Shown here one piece after another: positions 6,050 to 10,791 of a stretch of 10,791 nt of DNA. Position 1 is the stretch's first letter. Every line of letters starts with the position of its first letter. Origin of the DNA: Candidatus Peribacteraceae bacterium. GTDB lineage: Bacteria > Patescibacteriota > Gracilibacteria > Peribacterales > Peribacteraceae. The stretch lies in contig JABFSS010000129.1 of NCBI GenBank assembly GCA_013140485.1, positions 1-10,791 of the forward strand. Direction: 5' to 3'. A model generated the notes under the pieces. That model did no database searches. It was given only the letters and a program-made list of their open reading frames with translations, and was not told the origin of the DNA. The translations under genes and the position numbers were made by a program.

Positions 6050-6691
6050 TCAACAGCTCATCGAAATGCCGCATGTTTCACACACCGCATCCAGAACCTG
6101 ATTTTGCGCGGTCAACGATGTCGCAGCGGCAGCCTCGGCCCGCTGTTGATCGACGGAAAACGCGCGCCAGACCTGCAAATGTTGCTCTTCCTTCAGATGT
6201 TCGTCGAAGTAGACCTGCGCGTCCTCGGAATCGAGACCGTAGAATTTGCAGAGACCGTCCTTCTTCGTCGCTGCGATAGCCGGGAGCTCGGCTTCCATCG
6301 CATACATGCCAACAATCCCCTCCTCCATTCCTTCTTCAGCAAGCTTCTCAAGTGTCGCGACGGCGCTCTGCACCTTCGCGGACGCCTGATGCTCCAGCAA
6401 TTCATCTTCTGAAATCCCAAGACTTTTCGCAAAACGCTTCCACAGTTCGACATGCTCCGCCTCCTCGCGCATGTTCTCACGAATACGATCACGCAGCGCC
6501 TGATCCTGAACGCGGATAGACACGCGGGCGACGATGCCCGGAATGCGCTCGACCAGATGGAAGTACTCCTTGGCGTACACGCGAAGATCTCCGAGCGTGA
6601 GCTCCCCTTTCGACCACGCGACGTAGAATGGATGCTTGAGCAGGCTGCGCGACGCAATCTGCGGGTCGAGGGTGGAGAGGGAGATTGTCAT
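6050..6691 (-). CDS. CADD-family haem-oxygenase-like metalloprotein (putative pABA synthase)
   Basis: Resembles Chlamydia CADD, a TenA/PqqC-fold dimetal protein that makes p-aminobenzoate for folate from its own tyrosine. From memory of that protein, HPFYVAWSKGELTLGDL and VYAKEYF match its N-terminal half and VELWKRF its first metal helix. Tyr23 and Lys143 align with CADD Tyr27 and Lys152, both implicated in pABA formation; Lys143 keeps the same 10-residue distance from ligand Glu133. Metal ligands: E76-x3-H80, E133, then H165 and H171. The last pair is spaced H-x5-H, whereas CADD has H-x6-H, so the third ligand (E168 or E169 here, Asp in CADD) is uncertain. Length 213 against about 231. The C-terminus keeps a Cys-containing end (CETCGISMSC). 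ATG 6691 is preferred over GTG 6745, which adds unrelated residues. Possible -10 TACTTT lies 14 nt upstream. Family sure; activity inferred. Confidence 0.82.
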   Translation of the reverse strand: MTISLSTLDPQIASRSLLKHPFYVAWSKGELTLGDLRVYAKEYFHLVERIPGIVARVSIRVQDQALRDRIRENMREEAEHVELWKRFAKSLGISEDELLEHQASAKVQSAVATLEKLAEEGMEEGIVGMYAMEAELPAIAATKKDGLCKFYGLDSEDAQVYFDEHLKEEQHLQVWRAFSVDQQRAEAAAATSLTAQNQVLDAVCETCGISMSC

Positions 6692-6730
6692 GGGCGAAGA
6701 TGGGGAAAGTACGGGGACGATAGAACAATC

Positions 6731-6743
6731 GACACGGCGTGTC
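6731..6743. promoter_or_regulatory. Palindrome GACACG-G-CGTGTC upstream of the CADD-like gene
   Basis: A perfect 6+1+6 inverted repeat centred about 46 bp upstream of ATG 6691. The position suits an operator for the CADD-like gene. Short, and no regulator is identified. Confidence 0.3.
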
Positions 6744-6796
6744 ACCTCAAGTACACTCCTCTTGTCTTCACAATCTTTTCTATGCTGGACGGAGAA

Positions 6797-6973
6797 ATGA
6801 ACGGAGAGTTTTTCACTCTCCCCCTTGGCGCCGTTGATCGCAACAAAGAACGCACGGAACCGACTGCATTCCCTGCTGGCTTCTTCTCAGATAGGGCACT
6901 GGATGAAATGCAAACTGAATCCAGTAGGATTTGGAATGCCATAGGCAAGGCACGTGAGCGAGAAGAAAAATGA
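6797..6973 (+). CDS. Possible small hypothetical protein (58 aa)
   Basis: The 6692-6992 gap holds no confident gene. This plus-strand frame (ATG 6797, alternative ATG 6782) encodes a charged, soluble peptide ending NAIGKAREREEK, with a plausible amphipathic helix over its last 25 residues. Its composition looks more protein-like than the overlapping minus frame 6742-6996. GGAG stands just before the ATG but too close to act as a normal ribosome site, and TATGCT ends 10 nt upstream. No family recognised. Convergent with the BtuF-like gene, 19 bp apart. Confidence 0.3.
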   Translation: MNGEFFTLPLGAVDRNKERTEPTAFPAGFFSDRALDEMQTESSRIWNAIGKAREREEK

Positions 6974-6992
6974 AAAGTGAAAAACATTGGTA

Positions 6993-7757
6993 TCATGAAT
7001 GCGTCATTTCAAACAGCCATCCATAAATCCTCTGCGCCCCTTCCACAAGCCGCGGACCGGGCCTATTCAGGAGCGAATCATCGATGACGCGGACGTGACC
7101 GTCCTTGACCGCCCGCAGATTCCCCCACCCCTCGCGCTTCATTAGGATCTCTTTGTCAGCGAGGTTCCCTGCACCGCACCAACTGATGATGATCAGATCC
7201 GGATCAAAGCGCATGATTTCCTCGAGCGATACCTCGCGACTGAGTACACCGTCCCGAATCGGAAACGAAAGCCCTCCCGCAATCCGCACCACCTCCGGCA
7301 CCCAATTCCCCGACGCCATCGGTGGCAGATGCCACTCCTCGATATAGACGCGGGGTTCCTGTTTTAGGAGAGCTGATTTCTTTTTCACACCATTGAACCC
7401 CTGCTGCATTTTCAAAACCACATTCTCCGCCTGCGCCGGTCTTTCCAAGATCGTCCCGAGCTGTCGGATGCTCTCGTAGATCTCATTGATCGTCCGCGGA
7501 TCCTGATGGACGACGCCAAACCCCTGTGACCGGAGTTCGGCGGCAAGTTTCTGCTGAATCACCGTGCCCGTCAGAACAAGTTCGGGTGAGAATTTTCTGA
7601 GGTCTTCTGTTTTCATCTCCTGATGTCCCCGGACATGAGGAATCTTCTTCGCTTCGTCCGGAAAATTGCTGAACTGATCGACGCAGACGATGTCCTTCTG
7701 CAAACCGAGTGAGAAGAGAATTTCCGTGGCGGCAGGTGATAGAGAGGCGATTCTCAT
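6993..7757 (-). CDS. BtuF-like (cobalamin/Fe-chelate class) binding protein without signal peptide
   Basis: A 254-residue periplasmic-binding-protein fold of the Peripla_BP_2/BtuF type. It begins RIASLSPAATEILFSLGL, the typical first strand and helix, followed by CVDQFSNFP, SPELVLTG, a middle linking helix, VYIEEWHLPPMASGNWVPE (a characteristic ligand-pocket segment), VSLEEIMRFDPDLII and RPGPRLVEGAQRIYGW at the C-terminus. Family members bind corrinoids or iron chelates for ABC import. Here the mature fold starts at residue 1, with no signal peptide or lipobox, and no permease or ATPase gene is in the window. It may be a cytosolic cobalamin-binding protein, a form also annotated in other prokaryotes. 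ATG 7757 is supported by TAGACT 6 nt upstream and by the family N-terminus. Ligand unproven. Confidence 0.85.
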   Translation of the reverse strand: MRIASLSPAATEILFSLGLQKDIVCVDQFSNFPDEAKKIPHVRGHQEMKTEDLRKFSPELVLTGTVIQQKLAAELRSQGFGVVHQDPRTINEIYESIRQLGTILERPAQAENVVLKMQQGFNGVKKKSALLKQEPRVYIEEWHLPPMASGNWVPEVVRIAGGLSFPIRDGVLSREVSLEEIMRFDPDLIIISWCGAGNLADKEILMKREGWGNLRAVKDGHVRVIDDSLLNRPGPRLVEGAQRIYGWLFEMTHS

Positions 7758-7763
7758 GAAAAC

Positions 7764-7769
7764 AGTCTA
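7764..7769 (-). promoter_or_regulatory. -10-like TAGACT, 6 nt before the BtuF-like ATG
   Basis: TAGACT, then GTTTTC, then ATG 7757 on the minus strand. The same hexamer and the same spacing occur before ATG 8709. There is no room for a B12 riboswitch: the gap to the divergent gene is about 48 bp. Confidence 0.45.
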
Positions 7770-7805
7770 TTGCAAAATCATTGGGATGTGCGACCTTGTC
7801 CGACT

Positions 7806-8456
7806 ATGGAATTTCCACTCCAGATCGGCTCAATGCATGTGCATGTCTGCAGGGATAGATACCCGATTTCCTCGATACTGACCCGTCCCGACGTCCGGTG
7901 GAAAGTCGGAAAACTCTTTGCTGACAGCCGACAGATGTCGCTTGAACCCACCGCACACAGTCTCGTACACACGGACGGACCGATGAGCACAATCCCCGAT
8001 GATCCTTGGATGCTGCTGGAAACGGAGGCAATCCCGTGCGCGCTGGTCTGCGCTGCCGATGATCACAGCGGTGCAGCGGTGATTGATCACAAATTAATCA
8101 TCGATCTTGACTCTCTCCGGCGTCTCGATGCGTTTCGCGACCAAGTCAAACACCTTCTCTCCACAAGCCATTGCGTCATTTCTGGACTCAACGTGTGCCT
8201 ACAAGCGGAGCACACGACACAGCCGAATCAAGCCATCGCGGCGGCGGTGAAAAACCATGTCGCAGACATCACTCATCCGACATCCGTTCTCGCTGACGCA
8301 GAATTCCGCAAAAGCCACGGATGGACGATGATTACCGGAATGGCTTTCGCACCGCTGCAATTGACTAGGGACCATGGCAATCATCTCTTCCTGTTGAACA
8401 AACACGCTGTCGAATCGGTATCGATGATCGTTCCGGGCAAGCGCCGGAAACAATAA
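7806..8456 (+). CDS. Unknown protein, about 216 aa (start uncertain)
   Basis: An open frame ending TAA at 8456 with no family I recognise. No signal peptide or strong membrane helix. The N-terminal part has a His/Cys cluster (MHVHVCRD); the better-looking part starts near residue 60 (MSTIPDDPWMLLE) and contains an ALVCAADD strand, IIDLDSLRRLDAFRDQVKHLL helix and CVISGLNVCLQAEH. The C-terminus is basic (GKRRKQ). Candidate starts are ATG 7806, 7833, 7935 and 7983, or TTG 7770; none has a -10 hexamer 6 nt upstream, unlike most genes here, so the start and the first 60 residues are unsettled. Divergent from the BtuF-like gene and convergent with 8458-8709, with a single base between the stop codons. 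Confidence 0.6.
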   Translation: MEFPLQIGSMHVHVCRDRYPISSILTRPDVRWKVGKLFADSRQMSLEPTAHSLVHTDGPMSTIPDDPWMLLETEAIPCALVCAADDHSGAAVIDHKLIIDLDSLRRLDAFRDQVKHLLSTSHCVISGLNVCLQAEHTTQPNQAIAAAVKNHVADITHPTSVLADAEFRKSHGWTMITGMAFAPLQLTRDHGNHLFLLNKHAVESVSMIVPGKRRKQ

Positions 8457-8457
8457 A

Positions 8458-8709
8458 TCACTTCCCTCCCCACCTCCACCGCGGCTTTTCGCCGGTGTAC
8501 CAGCAAATGACGATCAGGCCCGCAACGACAATCCAGACGGGCGTCAGATAGAGAACGATCTCCGTTGCCGCTGCGTTGGGATCGACAGGCACAGTGAAAA
8601 CGTAACCCAGAATAAGGGCGAGAGCGACGATCAGGATAAACCAGCCCTGCCACGTAAACGGATACCAGCCCCAGCCGTACTGCTTTGCTTTGTACCAGAG
8701 AGGACGCAT
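8458..8709 (-). CDS. Small two-TM aromatic-rich membrane protein (83 aa)
   Basis: The N-terminus WYKAKQYGWGWYPFTWQGW is rich in Trp and Tyr, followed by two membrane helices at about residues 22-42 and 50-70 and a short C-terminal GEKPRWRWGGK. Small proteins with this layout, a K-A-K-x-Y-G-x-G-W start and a GEKPRWRWG end, are familiar to me as unnamed proteins of candidate-phylum genomes; that is recollection, not a search result. With Lys at the N-terminus and Lys/Arg at the C-terminus, both ends should be cytoplasmic. Role unknown. ATG 8709 is supported by TAGACT 6 nt upstream. Confidence 0.75.
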   Translation of the reverse strand: MRPLWYKAKQYGWGWYPFTWQGWFILIVALALILGYVFTVPVDPNAAATEIVLYLTPVWIVVAGLIVICWYTGEKPRWRWGGK

Positions 8710-8715
8710 GAAGAA

Positions 8716-8721
8716 AGTCTA
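8716..8721 (-). promoter_or_regulatory. -10-like TAGACT, 6 nt before ATG 8709
   Basis: TAGACT, TTCTTC, ATG on the minus strand: the same hexamer and spacing as the BtuF-like gene. No Shine-Dalgarno. Confidence 0.45.
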
Positions 8722-8767
8722 CAGAAAACAGCTCGTCATAATGAGTTTTTGCAATATTTGTCGATAT

Positions 8768-8795
8768 TTGACACAAGTATTTTTAATGCTTAAAT
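8768..8795 (+). promoter_or_regulatory. Promoter of gene 8802-9575: TTGACA-16-TTAAAT
   Basis: Consensus TTGACA at 8768-8773, 16 nt, then TTAAAT at 8790-8795 (4/6), then 6 nt, then ATG 8802. The AT-rich stretch also offers AATAAT (8793-8798). The predicted transcript start falls on or within a few nt of the ATG. Confidence 0.55.
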
Positions 8796-8801
8796 AATAA
8801 T

Positions 8802-9575
8802 ATGACACATTTTGAAGATGCATGCGGACGGTTCCAGGAAGATTTACAGCAGAAACGAATCGGCTGCGTCTTCGCGCACGAAGCAGCGCGCTTGGGCAAG
8901 GTGGAATACGTGGCATTCCCGACAGACCAGAACGGTCTCGCTCAATTTTTGGAGGAGACCAAAACGTTTATCAGCAACCAAGCCAAGAGCGTGCTGACGG
9001 TCATTCTTGCGGGAGGCAATCCGTTTACCCTCGAGGAAGGGAAGAGTATTGCCTATGACTCCATCTATGCGACATTGGTTCTGTGCCTCAGTGAGATCGG
9101 ATTCGAAGTTCTTGCGAATCATTTTCAAGACCGATTGTCTGCCGAAGCTCAAAGACTTTCAGAAATCATTCAAGCCCCCTTTATTTCCACGGAAAAACTG
9201 CTGGAATTGATGAATACGGATGCGATGCGCGAGTTGATCTGCAATCACTTCGTGCATGAGGGAACCCTCGCTCTCACCTACATACGCTCAATCGTTCGCG
9301 ACCGGATCGAAACGGACGCGTTGATTCCTCTCACGATGGCTCCGTACTACACGCCGATCCATGAGGGCAGGCAACATTCACGATTCGCCCGCGATTTCGC
9401 GGTAGTGCTGACGCGCAATGCCGACATCAATGAAGCATTTGCGAATCGTGTTCGGGAAGTTGCGGAAACACGGGATTGGAAAACGTTCGCCGTGGGAAAC
9501 GACTACATAGAGGGATTACACATCCCGTTGCGACCGCCGAACGAGACGGGCGCGAAAGTGAGGACAGTATTCTAG
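8802..9575 (+). CDS. Unknown soluble protein, 257 aa
   Basis: A complete open frame with good codon structure but no family I can name. It is predicted soluble and mostly helical: AHEAARLGKVEYVAFPT, then an extended strand SVLTVILAGGNPF (about residues 63-75), a helix SIYATLVLCLSEIGFEVLANHF, a Leu-rich STEKLLELMNTDAMRELI, and HEGTLALTYIRSIVRDRIETD. Towards the end come LIPLTMAPYYTPIHEGRQHSRFARDF and a GNDYIEGLHIPL segment. It has one of only two consensus TTGACA elements in the window, so it may be well expressed. It converges with tRNA-Leu, 14 bp away. Nothing nearby suggests a pathway. Confidence 0.75.
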   Translation: MTHFEDACGRFQEDLQQKRIGCVFAHEAARLGKVEYVAFPTDQNGLAQFLEETKTFISNQAKSVLTVILAGGNPFTLEEGKSIAYDSIYATLVLCLSEIGFEVLANHFQDRLSAEAQRLSEIIQAPFISTEKLLELMNTDAMRELICNHFVHEGTLALTYIRSIVRDRIETDALIPLTMAPYYTPIHEGRQHSRFARDFAVVLTRNADINEAFANRVREVAETRDWKTFAVGNDYIEGLHIPLRPPNETGAKVRTVF

Positions 9576-9589
9576 TTGAGGGAATCTGC

Positions 9590-9674
9590 TGGTGCCGAAG
9601 GAGGGAATCGAACCCTCATACCTTGCGGTACACGATTTTGAGTCGTGCGCGTCTACCAATTCCGCCACTTCGGC
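9590..9674 (-). tRNA. tRNA-Leu (anticodon CAA), CCA encoded
   Basis: Folds as a class II tRNA on the minus strand. The acceptor GCCGAAG pairs with CTTCGGC, followed by discriminator A and an encoded CCA. The anticodon arm CACGA-CTCAAAA-TCGTG gives anticodon CAA (reads UUG). The long variable arm is TACC-GCAA-GGTA. The T arm is GAGGG-TTCGATT-CCCTC. All stems pair. It is convergent with the 8802-9575 gene and divergent from the amidotransferase gene. Confidence 0.96.
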
Positions 9675-9684
9675 ACTGCGGCAA

Positions 9685-9690
9685 AGCATA
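9685..9690 (-). promoter_or_regulatory. -10-like TATGCT for tRNA-Leu
   Basis: TATGCT on the minus strand ends 10 nt before the mature tRNA 5' end, so a start near 9678 would leave a 3-4 nt precursor leader. A partial -35 TTGTCT lies 15 nt upstream. It shows the same TANNNT hexamer used for a non-coding gene. Confidence 0.4.
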
Positions 9691-9721
9691 CCCCACAGAT
9701 CCCCCAGACAAAACGCGCTGC

Positions 9722-9727
9722 TACACT
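9722..9727 (+). promoter_or_regulatory. -10-like TACACT, 6 nt before ATG 9734
   Basis: TACACT, TCCCTC, ATG 9734 on +. No Shine-Dalgarno and no clear -35. It sets the start of the amidotransferase and of the two-gene unit. Confidence 0.48.
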
Positions 9728-9733
9728 TCCCTC

Positions 9734-10447
9734 ATGCCCGCGCCCGTCCTGATCATCGTGAACGTTTCGTACGAGGGACCGGGAATGTTCAGCGAGATGC
9801 TGGAGGAACGATCCATTGGCTTCGACGTCGTCAATCTGGACGGCGGTGATCCTTTTCCGGCGCCGGCGGACTACCAAGCGATGATCGTGCTCGGGGGACC
9901 GGACAGCGCCAATGATCAGACGGAGAAAATGAGGAACGAGCTCGCACGGATTCGGGAAGCGATGGATGCGGGCATCCCGTACTTCGGCGCCTGCCTGGGA
10001 CTTCAGACGCTCGTGAAGGCCGCGGGCGGCACGGTCGTGAAAAACCCGGTGCGAGAAGTGGCATTCCGCGATCATGAGCAAAAATACTTCTCCGTGGAAC
10101 TCACGGACAACGGGAAAAAAGATCCTCTGATGAAAGGACTTCCGGACAGCATCCCCATGTTTCATCTGCACGGCGAAGCAGTCGAGCTGACCCCGGACAT
10201 GACGCTCCTCGCGACGGGAAAGTGGTGCCGTAATCAGATCGTCCGCATCGCCCCGCGAATGTACGGGATGCAGGGGCACTTGGAGCTGACCGATGCGATG
10301 TTCGCCGACTGGTGCGAGAAAATCCCCTGGATGCGCGCATGTGACCGTGCGGCGCTTGAGAAGGATTGGGCCGAGCGCAAAGAGATTTTGGAGAGTACAC
10401 TGCGTACTCTCTTCGGCAATTTCCTCGATATTGCCGGCCTCTCCTGA
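9734..10447 (+). CDS. Class I glutamine amidotransferase (GMP-synthase-like)
   Basis: A free-standing GATase1 domain of 237 residues. The triad is readable: nucleophile Cys87 in the GACLGLQ elbow, His182 and Glu184 in QGHLEL. LGGPDSAND precedes the elbow as expected, and FHLHGEAVEL corresponds to the conserved HGD/E-x-x-x-LP segment before the His. Such proteins release ammonia from glutamine and pass it to a partner, or act as gamma-glutamyl hydrolase-like enzymes. No synthetase partner is adjacent, so the acceptor is unknown. It lacks the distinctive wording of GatD, the lipid II amidation GATase. ATG 9734 is set by TACACT 6 nt upstream; the frame continues upstream through the tRNA, which is not coding. 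The next gene starts 4 nt after the stop, so the two form an operon. Confidence 0.9.
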   Translation: MPAPVLIIVNVSYEGPGMFSEMLEERSIGFDVVNLDGGDPFPAPADYQAMIVLGGPDSANDQTEKMRNELARIREAMDAGIPYFGACLGLQTLVKAAGGTVVKNPVREVAFRDHEQKYFSVELTDNGKKDPLMKGLPDSIPMFHLHGEAVELTPDMTLLATGKWCRNQIVRIAPRMYGMQGHLELTDAMFADWCEKIPWMRACDRAALEKDWAERKEILESTLRTLFGNFLDIAGLS

Positions 10448-10451
10448 CCAC

Positions 10452-10791
10452 ATGAAAAAATACGGAACCTTCATCTTCGAATCGTACGAATGGCTGCCCG
10501 ACAAGGGCATGGTGAAGCTGTACTACTCGCTCGATGACGAGGTGAAGTTCACCGAAACACTCACGCTGCCCGAGCCGGTCCAGGCAATTGCTGGACAAGA
10601 AGAAGAGATCGACCGCGCGATTTTTGCGCTGCACCTGATCGGCGGCATCAGTTACTACAAAACGTGTTTACCCAAGAAGATCGAGATTCGTTCCGGAAAG
10701 TTGACGCCTGCGCAGGCGGAATTTTGGAATTCCGTCTATGAGAACGGGCTGGGCGAGTTCTTCTACAAGAATGATATTGATTTCAAAGGAC
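10452..10791 (+). CDS. MurL-like protein, UDP-MurNAc-L-Ala-L-Glu epimerase family (5' part)
   Basis: The first 113 residues of a gene cut by the right edge. It starts MKKYGTFIFESYEW, then has a beta-rich KLYYSLDDEVKFTETL segment and a helical IDRAIFALHLIGGISYYK followed by LPKKIEI, AEFWNSVYENGLGEFFYKN. This pattern (HL-GxSYYK then L-GLGEFFYxN) recalls MurL, which converts the terminal L-Glu of UDP-MurNAc-L-Ala-L-Glu to D-Glu in lineages using MurD2 plus MurL in place of glutamate racemase. The match is from memory and the rest of the gene is missing, so the name is tentative. It starts 4 nt after the amidotransferase stop without its own -10 hexamer or Shine-Dalgarno, so it is the second gene of an operon. 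Confidence 0.6.
   Translation, partial: MKKYGTFIFESYEWLPDKGMVKLYYSLDDEVKFTETLTLPEPVQAIAGQEEEIDRAIFALHLIGGISYYKTCLPKKIEIRSGKLTPAQAEFWNSVYENGLGEFFYKNDIDFKG

Noticed and set aside
6742..6996. 84-aa minus-strand frame in the 300-bp gap
   Set aside because: Ser/Lys-rich shadow-like composition, no hexamer near its starts, and it overlaps the BtuF-like stop. The plus-strand frame looks better, though also weak.
7758..7805. Cobalamin riboswitch before the BtuF-like gene
   Set aside because: The gap is about 48 bp, far too short for a B12 riboswitch, and no B12-box-like motif was seen.
9476..9733. N-terminal extension of the amidotransferase frame
   Set aside because: It reads through the end of the 8802-9575 gene and through tRNA-Leu; ATG 9734 follows TACACT at the usual spacing.
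9653..10510. 285-aa minus-strand open frame opposite the amidotransferase
   Set aside because: It runs into the tRNA gene and is antisense to a protein with an intact catalytic triad.
1..10791. CRISPR array, IS element, prophage or defence system
   Set aside because: No spaced direct repeats, transposase, integrase, terminal inverted repeats or defence-type domains were seen on either strand.

Overview
This is a gene-dense, moderately GC-rich (roughly 55-58% by eye) bacterial chromosomal segment with about fourteen protein genes and one tRNA. The standard code fits, with TGA used as a stop (for example at 10445-10447). I see no mobile element, CRISPR array, phage gene or rRNA. Short intergenic gaps, an orphan substrate-binding protein, a MurL-like gene, a CADD-type protein and a small aromatic-rich membrane protein together suggest Patescibacteria/CPR, perhaps the Peribacteria/Peregrinibacteria side. 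That placement is an inference, not proof.

Layout. 1-4018 is a minus-strand run, read right to left: trxB (thioredoxin reductase, 3056-4018), an unknown protein (2443-3018), an EamA transporter (1540-2433), a bL33-like ribosomal protein (1342-1527), a second EamA transporter (374-1252) and an RppH-like Nudix hydrolase running off the left edge (1-366). A five-TM protein with a Cys-rich tail lies on + (4067-4708). It converges with glutamate dehydrogenase (4718-6010, -), which is followed upstream by a CADD/TenA-like protein (6050-6691, -). 6692-6992 holds no confident gene, only one possible 58-aa plus-strand ORF and a small palindrome. Next come a BtuF-like binding protein (6993-7757, -), an unknown plus-strand gene (about 7806-8456), a two-TM protein (8458-8709, -), an unknown plus-strand gene (8802-9575), tRNA-Leu(CAA) on minus (9590-9674), and a plus-strand pair: a class I glutamine amidotransferase (9734-10447) and a MurL-like protein (10452 to the right edge).

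Functional reading. The recognised genes are housekeeping or nutrient-linked: thiol redox (TrxB), glutamate/ammonia exchange (GDH), possible pABA/folate supply (CADD), RNA or nucleotide clean-up (Nudix), metabolite export (two EamA), corrinoid-type ligand binding, and cell-wall D-Glu chemistry (MurL-like). They do not form one pathway.

The most notable signal is shared by the gene starts. Nearly every gene lacks a Shine-Dalgarno sequence and instead has a -10-like hexamer (TANNNT) ending about 6 nt before the start codon, where transcription would begin at or next to the start codon. This points to leaderless mRNAs as the default here. It also moves several starts: trxB to its second ATG, the 2443-3018 gene to its second ATG, and the Nudix gene to GTG 366. 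At tight junctions the -10 hexamer contains the stop codon of the upstream gene.
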